Origin: Rhizobium sp. BK602
Lineage (GTDB): Bacteria; Pseudomonadota; Alphaproteobacteria; Rhizobiales; Rhizobiaceae
Assembly: GCF_014195095.1 (NCBI RefSeq)
Contig: NZ_JACIBC010000006.1
Location: forward strand, 491,399 to 555,398
Direction of reading: 5' to 3'
DNA: 64,000 nt
Shown: one piece after another, positions 24,301-31,915 of the stretch
Position numbering within the stretch: the stretch's first letter is position 1
Layout of the letters: each line of letters starts with the position of its first letter
Notes under the pieces: model-generated
Told to the model about the DNA's origin: nothing
The model's input: only the letters and a program-made list of their open reading frames with translations
The model's database searches: none
Program-made: the position numbers and the translations under genes

Positions 24301-25344
24301 ATGCGTCTCCTAATTGTTGGCACGGGCGGCATGGCGAAGAACCAGGCCGAGCACTTCGTCCGGATTCCAGGCGTCGAGATCGTCGGTGCCGTCGACACAG
24401 ACGCGACGAGGCTGACCGCCTTCGCCGATATGTTCGACATCGAGAACCGCTTCTCGTCGCTGGACGAGGCGCTCGCCTGGGGCGCGTTCGACGCGGTGAC
24501 CAATGTGACGCCGGATCGGGCGCACCATCCGACGACCTTGCCGCTGCTTGCCGCCGGCAAGCATGTCCTGTGCGAAAAGCCACTGGCGGAGAATTACGAC
24601 AAGGCACTGGAAATGACGGAGGCGGCCGAGCGGGCCGGCGTCGTCAACATGGTCAACCTGACCTACCGCAATGTCGCGCAACTGCAGAAGGCGCGCGAGA
24701 TGGTAATCTCGGGCGAGATCGGCACGGTGAAGCATGTGGAGGCCTCCTATCTCCAGAGCTGGCTCGTCTCCAGGGCCTGGGGCGATTGGCGCAGCGAATC
24801 CAAATGGCTCTGGCGTCTGTCCACCGGTCACGGCTCCAACGGCGTGCTCGGCGATATCGGCATTCATATCCTCGATTTCGCCGCCTATGGGGCTGCGACC
24901 GATATCGACCATGTCTTTGCCCGGCTGAAGACCTTCAACAAGGCGCCGGACGAGCGCATCGGCGAATATACGCTCGATGCGAATGACAGTTTCTCGATGT
25001 CGGTCGATTTCGCCAACGGCGCGCTCGGTGTCGTGCATGCGAGCCGCTGGGCGACGGGGCATCTCAACGAGTTGAAGCTGCGCATCTATGGCGAGCGCGG
25101 CGGGCTGGAGATTTCCCATAGCCCCAACGGTTCGGAATTGCGTGGCTGCCTTGGCGACGACACCGAAAGCGCTACATGGAAGGTGATCGAGGTTCCGCCC
25201 GTGCCGACCAATTACCAGCGCTTTGCCGATGCCGTCATGACCGGCAGTCATCAGGACCCGAGCTTCCGCCATGCGGCGAACTTGCAGCGCGTGCTTGATC
25301 TCGCCATGGTCACGGAGAAGGAGCGGCGGGAATTGAAGGTGTGA
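24301..25344 (+). CDS. Gfo/Idh/MocA-family oxidoreductase (ThuB-like partner)
   Basis: NAD(P)-dependent dehydrogenase (347 aa). Rossmann motif IVGTGGMAKNQAEHF at the N-terminus, CEKPLAENYDKAL near residue 97, and the catalytic region GVLGDIGIHILDFAAYG near 185 with a conserved Asp and His. Placed 9 bp after the ThuA-like gene, it probably oxidises a sugar at C3 or a related position. The substrate is not shown by sequence. Confidence 0.88.
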   Translation: MRLLIVGTGGMAKNQAEHFVRIPGVEIVGAVDTDATRLTAFADMFDIENRFSSLDEALAWGAFDAVTNVTPDRAHHPTTLPLLAAGKHVLCEKPLAENYDKALEMTEAAERAGVVNMVNLTYRNVAQLQKAREMVISGEIGTVKHVEASYLQSWLVSRAWGDWRSESKWLWRLSTGHGSNGVLGDIGIHILDFAAYGAATDIDHVFARLKTFNKAPDERIGEYTLDANDSFSMSVDFANGALGVVHASRWATGHLNELKLRIYGERGGLEISHSPNGSELRGCLGDDTESATWKVIEVPPVPTNYQRFADAVMTGSHQDPSFRHAANLQRVLDLAMVTEKERRELKV

Positions 25345-25400
25345 CGGTCTCTCCAGTCCGTCTGTGACCTTCAAATGGCCGCCTTCAGAGGAGGAAGGCT

Positions 25401-26228
25401 ATGTCCACCGAGGAAAAGGTTGCAAAACACTATACGCATGGGTCGTTGGAAACGACGATCCTTGCGGGTCTGGCCGCGAGCGGCAAGGACGTCGATCATC
25501 TGAGTATCGACGACCTTGCCGGCATCGATGAGTTTCATCTCGGGCGGCGCGAGGCGACACGCGAATTTTCCCGCGATCTCGGCCTGATCGACGGCATGCG
25601 GCTCATCGATATCGGCTCGGGGCTTGGCGGGCCGGCGCGCTATATGGCCAGCACCTATGGCTGCGTGGTGACCGGCATCGATCTGACGGAGGAGTTCGTC
25701 GATGTCGCCAAGGTCTTGACCGAGCGCTGCGGCATGGCCATGCAGGTCTCGTTCCGGCAGGCAAGCGCCTTGGCGCTGCCCTTTGCCGACGAGAGTTTCG
25801 AGCGTGCCACCTTGATCCATGTCGGCATGAACATCGAGGACAAGGCGGCCTTGTTCGCCGAGATCCGGCGCGTGCTGCGGCGTGGCGGCGTGTTCGGTCT
25901 CTATGAGATCATGCAGGTGCGCGACGGCACCTTGCCCTATCCCATGCCCTGGGCGATGACACCGGAAACGAGCTTTGTCCGCAGCCCCGAAACCTATCGG
26001 CGCCTGCTCGACGAGGCGGGTTTCTCGCTGGAATCCGAGCAGGATCGCAGTGCGCTCGCGATCCGCCTGGCGCAGGAAATGCGCGCCAGCGCCGCCAACA
26101 ATAGCGGTCAGACACCGGGTCTCGGCGCGCTGATGGGGGAGAGGGCGGCGGAACGCGTGGGCAATGTCGGCATGTCGGTTGGCAACGGCCTGCTTGCGCC
26201 GATCGAGATGATTGCCAAAGCGGTTTGA
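25401..26228 (+). CDS. Class I SAM-dependent methyltransferase
   Basis: Methyltransferase of 275 aa. Motif I LIDIGSGLGGPARYMAS (near residue 67) binds the cofactor, with the acidic residue at the end of strand 2 in GIDLTEEFV. Motif IV is ATLIHVGMNIED. It resembles the sarcosine/dimethylglycine methyltransferase and UbiE-like group, but the substrate is unknown. It has its own ribosome-binding site (GAGGAGG) 57 bp after the dehydrogenase gene, and may be in the same transcript. Confidence 0.85.
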   Translation: MSTEEKVAKHYTHGSLETTILAGLAASGKDVDHLSIDDLAGIDEFHLGRREATREFSRDLGLIDGMRLIDIGSGLGGPARYMASTYGCVVTGIDLTEEFVDVAKVLTERCGMAMQVSFRQASALALPFADESFERATLIHVGMNIEDKAALFAEIRRVLRRGGVFGLYEIMQVRDGTLPYPMPWAMTPETSFVRSPETYRRLLDEAGFSLESEQDRSALAIRLAQEMRASAANNSGQTPGLGALMGERAAERVGNVGMSVGNGLLAPIEMIAKAV

Positions 26229-26290
26229 AAGATCGCCTTACCCTGGTGCCGGATTGACAGGAGCGTTCGCTTGTCTGTATGGAAAATCCA

Positions 26291-26366
26291 ACGGTAATGG
26301 ATTTCTGCCGGGCCATGGTGGCCGAACCGCTGCTCTGGATGTCCAGGGACGCTGATGACTCCTACT
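26291..26366 (+). ncRNA. Fluoride riboswitch (crcB motif)
   Basis: Matches the crcB/fluoride aptamer: a first stem CGGTA/TGCCG around a loop with ATGG and TTC (26291-26310), the conserved AACCGC (26325-26330), a variable hairpin TCTGGATGTCCAGG-like (26331-26349) and the invariant GCTGATGACTCCTAC (26351-26365), which forms the pseudoknots. An extra small hairpin GGCC-ATGGT-GGCC (26311-26323) is inserted between the first stem and AACCGC. The genes that follow are a ClC-F-type antiporter and CrcB, the standard targets. Binding of fluoride should allow their expression. Confidence 0.85.
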
Positions 26367-26396
26367 CAACCCGTCCGACGGGACGAAGGAGTAGAG
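26362..26396 (+). promoter_or_regulatory. Expression platform of the fluoride riboswitch
   Basis: CTACTC, part of the invariant aptamer 3' end, can pair with GAGTAG around an inner CCCGT/ACGGG hairpin. The downstream partner overlaps AAGGAG, the ribosome-binding site of the leader ORF at 26399. Pairing would hide that site, so control is likely at translation. The two states are inferred from complementarity. Confidence 0.55.
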
Positions 26397-26398
26397 CC

Positions 26399-26488
26399 AT
26401 GTCCGCAATCCAGCCGTCATCCCTTCCTTGTCTCCTCATTCTGATCCCCGACAGGCCTGCAACCGGGTTTGCGGGAGGGGCGAACTGA
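26399..26488 (+). CDS. Short leader ORF translationally coupled to the ClC gene
   Basis: A 29-residue ORF starting ATG at 26399 after AAGGAG with 8-base spacing. Its stop TGA overlaps the ATG of the ClC gene (ATGA, 26485-26489 region). The peptide is hydrophobic and Pro-rich in the middle (LPCLLILIPDRP). It has no recognised family. It could simply pass ribosomes from the riboswitch-controlled site to the ClC start. Whether the peptide itself has a function is unknown. Confidence 0.5.
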   Translation: MSAIQPSSLPCLLILIPDRPATGFAGGAN

Positions 26489-27840
26489 TGTCCGCATCCG
26501 ATTTCTTTCATCATCGCTTTCAGCAATTGCGCAGCATGTTCAAATGGATCGTCCTGGTGGTGCCGATGGCGGCCGTGGTCGGCTCGCTGTGCGCCTTGTT
26601 TCTCTGGAGTCTCGATCGGGCGACGGCGGCGCGTTTCGACTATCCCTGGCTGATCTTTCTGATGCCGGTCGCGGGCTTCTTGATGGTGCTGGCCTATCAG
26701 CGCTTCGGCCGCGGATCTGAAGGCGGCAACAATCTGATCGTGGAGCAGATCCATGAGCCGGGGGGCGGGGTGCCGCTGCGCATGGCGCCCTTCATTCTGG
26801 TCTCGACGGTCCTGACGCATCTGGTCGGCGGCTCGGCGGGGCGCGAGGGGACGGCAGTGCAGCTCGGCGGCAGCATCGCCAGCGCCTTCGCCAGGCTTTT
26901 CCGCTTGAGCCATGCCGAAGTTCGTATCCTGCTGATGGCGGGGATCGCCGCGGGTTTCGGTGCGGTCTTCGGCACGCCGATTGCCGGCGCGGTCTTCGCG
27001 CTCGAAGTGTTGACCATCGGGCGGATGCAGTATGAGGCGCTGATCCCGAGCCTCATGGCGGCGATCACGGCCGATTGGACCTGCCAGGCCTGGGGCATCG
27101 AACATACCCGTTATCATGTCGCCTATCTCGCCGGCATGCCGGCGGCGACCTTCCACCTCGATGCGCTGTTGCTGCTCAAGGTCGGAGTGGCCGGTGTGCT
27201 CTTCGGGCTGATGGCCCGCTGCTTCAGCGAAATCTCCCATATGGTATCGGCCGCCTTCAAGCGGCTCTGCGCCTATGCGCCGTTGCGGCCGGTGATCGCC
27301 AGCGTCGTGCTGATCGGCCTCGTCTATGCGCTCGGCACGCGCGAATATCTCGGTCTCGGCGTCTGGTCGCCCCATCCTGGCGACGCGACGATCCCCGGCT
27401 TTTTCGACCCGGCGCATGCCGATTACTGGAGCTGGTTCTGGAAAGCCGTCTTTACGATCGTGACGCTGAGCTCCGGCTTCAAGGGCGGGGAGGTGACGCC
27501 GCTATTCTTCATCGGCGCGGCACTCGGCAATGCGATTGCCGCCATTCTCGGCGCGCCGATCGATCTCTTCGCGGCGCTGGGCTTTGTCGCGGTTTTTGCC
27601 GGAGCCACCAATACGCCGCTCGCCTGCATGATCATGGGCATCGAGCTCTTCGGCGCCACGCATGCGGTCTATCTCGCCGTGGCCTGCTTTCTTGCCTATA
27701 TCTGCAGCGGCCATACCAGCATCTATCTGTCGCAGCGCCTGGGAATCGCGAAAAGCGCTGCTTCCGGCCATATCCCCGCAGATATCCCGCTTCGCCAGAT
27801 TCGCGATCGTGACGTGAAGGGGCGCAAGCAGCGGACGTGA
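26488..27840 (+). CDS. ClC-F type fluoride/proton antiporter (voltage-gated chloride channel family)
   Basis: Membrane protein of 450 aa of the ClC superfamily with about 12 hydrophobic segments. Selectivity motifs differ from chloride channels: GGNNLIVEQI replaces GSGIP, GREGTAVQLGGS carries the gating Glu, and GGEVTPLFFIGA is present in the second half. These changes are typical of the EriC-F/ClC-F group, which expels fluoride. The fluoride riboswitch upstream and crcB downstream agree. ATG at 26488 follows GGGAGGGG and overlaps the leader ORF stop. Confidence 0.88.
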   Translation: MSASDFFHHRFQQLRSMFKWIVLVVPMAAVVGSLCALFLWSLDRATAARFDYPWLIFLMPVAGFLMVLAYQRFGRGSEGGNNLIVEQIHEPGGGVPLRMAPFILVSTVLTHLVGGSAGREGTAVQLGGSIASAFARLFRLSHAEVRILLMAGIAAGFGAVFGTPIAGAVFALEVLTIGRMQYEALIPSLMAAITADWTCQAWGIEHTRYHVAYLAGMPAATFHLDALLLLKVGVAGVLFGLMARCFSEISHMVSAAFKRLCAYAPLRPVIASVVLIGLVYALGTREYLGLGVWSPHPGDATIPGFFDPAHADYWSWFWKAVFTIVTLSSGFKGGEVTPLFFIGAALGNAIAAILGAPIDLFAALGFVAVFAGATNTPLACMIMGIELFGATHAVYLAVACFLAYICSGHTSIYLSQRLGIAKSAASGHIPADIPLRQIRDRDVKGRKQRT

Positions 27841-27922
27841 CCGCAAAAAAGGAAGTCAGGATACGTCATTCGCGAATGCCGTCGGCATGGATATCGGCCT
27901 TGAGCCGCAACGGGAGAGTGTC

Positions 27923-28312
27923 ATGATCTATCTCGTCGTTTTTCTCGGAGCCGGCCTCGGCGGCGTCTTCCGTCTCGGTGTCAGCGAGCTGGCCGCCCGC
28001 TTGTTCGGGTTCGATTTTCCGCTCGGGACCCTTGTCGTCAATGTCGTCGGTGCATTCATCATGGGCCTGCTGACCGAATATTTCGCTTTTCGCGGCGGTG
28101 TGCCGCAGGAGCTTCGGCTTTTTCTGACGACCGGCATTCTCGGCGGATTCACGACGTTTTCGACCTTCGCGCTCGAAAGCGTCGTGCTCTGGGAGCGCGG
28201 CCAATGGATGCCGTCCGTCGCCTATGTCGCCCTGTCGGTTCTTCTCTCGATCGGTGCTCTGATTGCCGGACTTGTCATTGTCCGGCTAATCGTTCAGGTC
28301 CAGACCGTCTAG
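27923..28312 (+). CDS. crcB: Fluoride channel CrcB (Fluc)
   Basis: Small four-helix membrane protein (129 aa) that forms a dual-topology dimeric fluoride channel. Seen motifs: GAGLGGVFRLGVSE near the start, FPLGTLVVNVVGAFIMG near residue 30 and GGFTTFSTFALE near 75, the Phe/Thr/Ser stretch that lines the pore. The ATG at 27923 gives the usual length. It is 82 bp after the ClC-F gene, in the same riboswitch-controlled unit, so the cell has two fluoride exporters in one operon. Confidence 0.94.
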   Translation: MIYLVVFLGAGLGGVFRLGVSELAARLFGFDFPLGTLVVNVVGAFIMGLLTEYFAFRGGVPQELRLFLTTGILGGFTTFSTFALESVVLWERGQWMPSVAYVALSVLLSIGALIAGLVIVRLIVQVQTV

Positions 28313-28614
28313 GGAGCAGCCCTGGTCCATCTTGCCGTATTTCCGCCAATTCGCGGGTGGATATCCGCGAAAAACGGACGATGGAAAATGGGCGCGACAA
28401 AGCACCGCTCCTGAGAACGGATTCTCTTGCGAAATTCGACTAATGAACTCATATAATCGTCCATTATGATCATTGCATAACAAAGGAGTCGGGCGCAGAC
28501 CGGATCATTGAGTGAGGCACATACGGTCATCCCAGGCCTGCTGCCATTTCGAAAGTCCCACGCGAATTCCCCGGAACCGATTTCCTCCCCCAGAAAACCC
28601 CGATACAGACAGAC
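28313..28614. other. Intergenic region between crcB and the hydroxylase gene
   Basis: About 300 bp without a gene. It contains a hairpin TTCGCGG/CCGCGAA (28350-28371) followed by AAAA that may end the crcB transcript. A TATAAT hexamer (28452-28457) in an AT-rich stretch could be the -10 element for the gene at 28615; the -35 is unclear. Confidence 0.4.
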
Positions 28615-29460
28615 ATGACGGAGAGCATCTTGAGCGCACCAGCTCCCACATCCACCGAGCCGAATGCTCCGGAACAGACTTTTGGCACGGCCGGCATCGC
28701 GCCGATGGACCGCCCGAGCGCGGTAACACGCTTCTTTATGGGCGTTGTCGCCTGGGCCGAAGGCCTCAACCTGAAATATGCCAAGCTCGGCAATCCGCCG
28801 GTCTATGACACCGCCACCTTCCCCTGGGCGGCCGAGATCGAGAAGGATTATCCGGCGATCCGCGCCGAACTCGAGAAGGTGCTGCTGCGCCAGAGCGAGC
28901 TGCCGACCTTCCAGGACATCTCGACGGATGTGAAAACGATTTCGACCGACAGCCGCTGGAAGACCTTCTTCCTGCTCGGCTTTGGCGTGAAGTCGGAGCA
29001 GAACATCAAGGCTTGCCCGAACACCTGGGCGGCCGTGCAGAAGATCCCTGGCCTGACCACGGCGATGTTCTCCATCTTCGAGCCGGGCAAGCACCTGCCG
29101 GCCCATCGCGGTCCCTATAACGGCGTGCTGCGCCTGCATCTCGGCCTCATCGTGCCGGAGCCGCAGGACAAGCTCGCCATCCGCGTCGACCAGCAGGTCT
29201 GCCACTGGCAGGAAGGCAAGGTCCTGATCTTCGACGATGCCTACGAGCACGAAGCCTGGAACCATACCGACAAGACCCGCGTCGTCCTGTTCGTCGATTT
29301 CGTCAAGCCGCTGAAATTCCCGGCCCGCATCGTTAACTGGGCGCTGATGAACCTGGCGATCTTCACGCCCTTCATCAAGGAAGGCCTCGACAATCACAAG
29401 GAATGGGAAAAGAAGTTCTACGCCGAGGCAGAGGCGCTGAGAAACCGCCCGAAGCCGTAA
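28615..29460 (+). CDS. Aspartyl/asparaginyl beta-hydroxylase family protein (LpxO/OlsC-like)
   Basis: Fe(II)/2-oxoglutarate-dependent hydroxylase of 281 aa. The family core is clear: KHLPAHRGPYNGVLRLHLGL (first His and 2-oxoglutarate Arg region, near residues 160-178) and FDDAYEHEAWNHTDKTRVVL (second His and the Arg). A moderately hydrophobic segment near the C-terminus may touch the membrane. In bacteria such enzymes hydroxylate fatty acyl groups of lipid A (LpxO) or of ornithine lipids (OlsC, described in Rhizobium tropici). Which lipid is used here cannot be told from the sequence. Confidence 0.85.
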   Translation: MTESILSAPAPTSTEPNAPEQTFGTAGIAPMDRPSAVTRFFMGVVAWAEGLNLKYAKLGNPPVYDTATFPWAAEIEKDYPAIRAELEKVLLRQSELPTFQDISTDVKTISTDSRWKTFFLLGFGVKSEQNIKACPNTWAAVQKIPGLTTAMFSIFEPGKHLPAHRGPYNGVLRLHLGLIVPEPQDKLAIRVDQQVCHWQEGKVLIFDDAYEHEAWNHTDKTRVVLFVDFVKPLKFPARIVNWALMNLAIFTPFIKEGLDNHKEWEKKFYAEAEALRNRPKP

Positions 29461-29485
29461 GGCGCACAGGTTTGTGAACCTACGA

Positions 29486-29520
29486 AAAACCCCGGAATCC
29501 GCTGCGGATTCCGGGGTTTT
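29486..29520. terminator. Bidirectional Rho-independent terminator
   Basis: Perfect 15-bp stem (29486-29500 with 29506-29520), GC-rich and flanked by AAAA on the left and TTTTGTTTT on the right. It ends the hydroxylase transcript from the left and can end the flotillin operon from the right. Confidence 0.9.
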
Positions 29521-29544
29521 GTTTTGGTCGATCAGATGCTGCCG

Positions 29545-31260
29545 TTAGGCCGGCTTGTTTATCTCTTCAATGGCCTGCGCATCCTCGTCTGACTGCGCGG
29601 ACGCAGTCCTGCCCTCCAAGTTGCCAAGCAGTGCCGAGATGGCATTGTCGCCGTCGAAGCCGGCTTCCTTGAGCAGGCGGTCGAGGATCGGTTTGTTGGC
29701 CTGATAGGAGAGCAGCTGGCCGGCAAGACCTTCGCCGAGGCCGACGCCGTTGCCACCGTTTCCGCCCGTGCCATTGCGGCCGAGCATGCCGCCGGTATCG
29801 AAGATCCTGATATCCGAGATCTTTTCGATCGGCTTGACCGCTTCGGCAAGCGCTGCCGGGACGATGCGGATACGTTCGCGAGTGATCTCATATTCGATGA
29901 TGGCGGGGCTGAGCTTGTTGCGCGCTTCGTTGAGCAGCGCCTCGCTTTCGGCCGTCGCCTTGCCGGTTTCCAGGATACCCTTGGCCTTGATGATCGCCGC
30001 ATCGGCATCGGCCGTCGCCAGCGTCTTGATGGCGTCGGCCTGGTCGATCGCCGCCTGCTTTTCCGCCTCGGCGGCGATGGTGACAGCGGTTGCCTGGGTT
30101 TGCGCCCGCTTCTGCGCGTCGATCACCGCGATCTGCTTTTCGCGTTCGGCGATCTCGACGGCCTTGGCGGTACCGACCTTTTCTTCCGCAGCGATGGCGA
30201 GCGCACGTGCGGCCTCGGCCTTCGCCTTGGCTTCCGACTCTTCACGGCTCTTGTTGGCAACCGCAATGGCGCTTTCCTGAGCCACGATCTGGTTGTCGCG
30301 GCGGGCTTCCGTGTCACGCTGCTGCACGGCGCGGGTCGAGTCGATATTGGCGGATTCACGCACCTGCTTGGCCATGGCTTCGCGTTCGGCGATGGCCTGT
30401 TCGGCGGCAATGCGGGCTTCTTCTTCCGAGCGCTTCGCCGCCTGTTCCTGCTGTGCGGTTTCGGCGCGGGTTGCGGCCGATTTGTTGGCGATGTCGCGCT
30501 CCTGGTTGAGCTCGGCCTCGCGCTTCGTCCGTTCGATGGTCAGCGATTGCTGCCGGGCCTCCAGGTCCTTCTGGGCGATCGCGACTTCGGTATCGCGAAC
30601 GATTTCGTTGCGCTCCTTCTTGCGGGCTTCGGTGACGCGGGTCAGCGCCGCCAGACCATGGGCGTCGAAGAAGTTGTTGGCGTTGAAGTGCTTGATATCG
30701 GTCTGATCGAGACGGGTAAGGGACACGGACTCGAGTTCGAGACCATTGGACTGCAGGTCGGAGCCGACGGCTTCCTGTACGGCCTTGACGAAATCCATGC
30801 GCTGTTCCTGCAGCGCATCGAGGTTCATTGTCGCGGCGACCGAGCGCAGGCTGTCGACGAATTTCGCTTCGATCAACTGGCGAAGCTGCTCGCTGTCGTT
30901 GGTGCGGCTGCCGAGCGTCTGCGCGGCAAGCGCTATGGAAGAACTGTCCGGCTTGACGCGGACATAGAATTCGGCGCCGATGTCGACGCGCATGCGGTCC
31001 TTGGTGATCAGTGCGTCGTTTTCGCCGCGCTGGACCTCGAGCCGCAAAGTCTTGAGGTTGACGCGGGCAATCGAATGGAAGATCGGCAGGACGACGGAAC
31101 CGCCGTCGAGGACGACTTTCTGGCCACCGAGACCGGTGCGCACATAGGCCTCATCGCGGCTGGAGCGGACATAGAGCGTGGCGAAGACAAAGCCGATCCC
31201 GAGGATCAGGACGATGCCGATGCCTGCTGGCAGAAGAAGGTCATATAGGCCGTAATACAT
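29545..31260 (-). CDS. Flotillin-family (YqiK-like) SPFH protein
   Basis: Membrane scaffold protein of 571 aa. An N-terminal membrane anchor (LLLPAGIGIVLILGIGFVFAT) is followed by the SPFH domain (about residues 30-215). A long Ala/Glu/Lys-rich coiled coil (about 215-450) follows, then a Gly-rich stretch (NGTGGNGGNGVGLGEG) and a C-terminal tail. YqiK-like flotillins organise membrane microdomains and oligomerise by the coiled coil. It is the last gene of the PspA-fusion/YqiJ/flotillin operon. Its ATG overlaps the yqiJ stop (TAATG), which shows translational coupling. Confidence 0.92.
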   Translation of the reverse strand: MYYGLYDLLLPAGIGIVLILGIGFVFATLYVRSSRDEAYVRTGLGGQKVVLDGGSVVLPIFHSIARVNLKTLRLEVQRGENDALITKDRMRVDIGAEFYVRVKPDSSSIALAAQTLGSRTNDSEQLRQLIEAKFVDSLRSVAATMNLDALQEQRMDFVKAVQEAVGSDLQSNGLELESVSLTRLDQTDIKHFNANNFFDAHGLAALTRVTEARKKERNEIVRDTEVAIAQKDLEARQQSLTIERTKREAELNQERDIANKSAATRAETAQQEQAAKRSEEEARIAAEQAIAEREAMAKQVRESANIDSTRAVQQRDTEARRDNQIVAQESAIAVANKSREESEAKAKAEAARALAIAAEEKVGTAKAVEIAEREKQIAVIDAQKRAQTQATAVTIAAEAEKQAAIDQADAIKTLATADADAAIIKAKGILETGKATAESEALLNEARNKLSPAIIEYEITRERIRIVPAALAEAVKPIEKISDIRIFDTGGMLGRNGTGGNGGNGVGLGEGLAGQLLSYQANKPILDRLLKEAGFDGDNAISALLGNLEGRTASAQSDEDAQAIEEINKPA

Positions 31261-31910
31261 TAGTGTTGCTCCGTAGAGGATTGTTCAGCTGGACCGGCGA
31301 GGTCCGAGGGGACTGGAACTGCGATGAAGATATCGGCCTTGCGGTCGACAAGAAGGACCTCGGCGCCGATGCCAAACGGGCCTTCGCCTTTTGCGGCACT
31401 GGCGCGCAGCTGATGCCAGTTGCCGTACGTGTCCTTGAGCGAGACGCGCCCAGGCAGGCCCTGGTCCAGTGGTCCGACGGTGACTTTCGCGGTACGGCCA
31501 ACGAAATCGCCGGCATCGACGGCATAGGTTTCATCGCGGGGAATAAGCCGCGCGATGGTACGGGTCGAACCTCTCACCAAGGGTATGGTGAGGAAGGCAG
31601 CGGGAAGCACGGCAACGATTGCCGGCAGCGGTGTCCAGACAATGTCTGCGACCGTCTGTATGGCAAAGCCGGTGATGGCGAAGATGCCGAGCAGCAGCAT
31701 GATCAGGATCAACAGCGGCACGCCGCCGAGATTGATCCAGGAGAGCAGGCCGGCGACAACGCCGTCGTGACCATCGAAATGCGGCTTGCCGATCATCTCG
31801 CTCAAGGAGGCGCCGACCAGCATGGAGATAATCTCTATGGTGGTCAGGCCGACCAGGATCATCGCCGCAATTGCAAACGGCGCGCATTCGGGTGCGAGAA
31901 AAAGGTGCAT
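31260..31910 (-). CDS. YqiJ-like OB-fold membrane protein
   Basis: Protein of 216 aa with three or four membrane helices in the first 115 residues (AIAAMILVGLTTIEIISMLVG and VPLLILIMLLLGIFAITGF). A cytoplasmic OB-fold domain follows (VDAGDFVGRTAKVTVGPLDQ onward). E. coli yqiJ-yqiK has the same order and such NfeD-like proteins partner flotillins. It lies 5 bp after the PspA-fusion gene and overlaps the flotillin gene. Its exact role is unknown; membrane-domain maintenance is the family idea. Confidence 0.88.
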   Translation of the reverse strand: MHLFLAPECAPFAIAAMILVGLTTIEIISMLVGASLSEMIGKPHFDGHDGVVAGLLSWINLGGVPLLILIMLLLGIFAITGFAIQTVADIVWTPLPAIVAVLPAAFLTIPLVRGSTRTIARLIPRDETYAVDAGDFVGRTAKVTVGPLDQGLPGRVSLKDTYGNWHQLRASAAKGEGPFGIGAEVLLVDRKADIFIAVPVPSDLAGPAEQSSTEQH

Positions 31911-31915
31911 CGGCG

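Noticed and set aside
26279..26398. Upstream extension of the leader ORF through the riboswitch
   Set aside because: The frame runs over conserved aptamer nucleotides and lacks a ribosome-binding site; only the ATG at 26399 has one.
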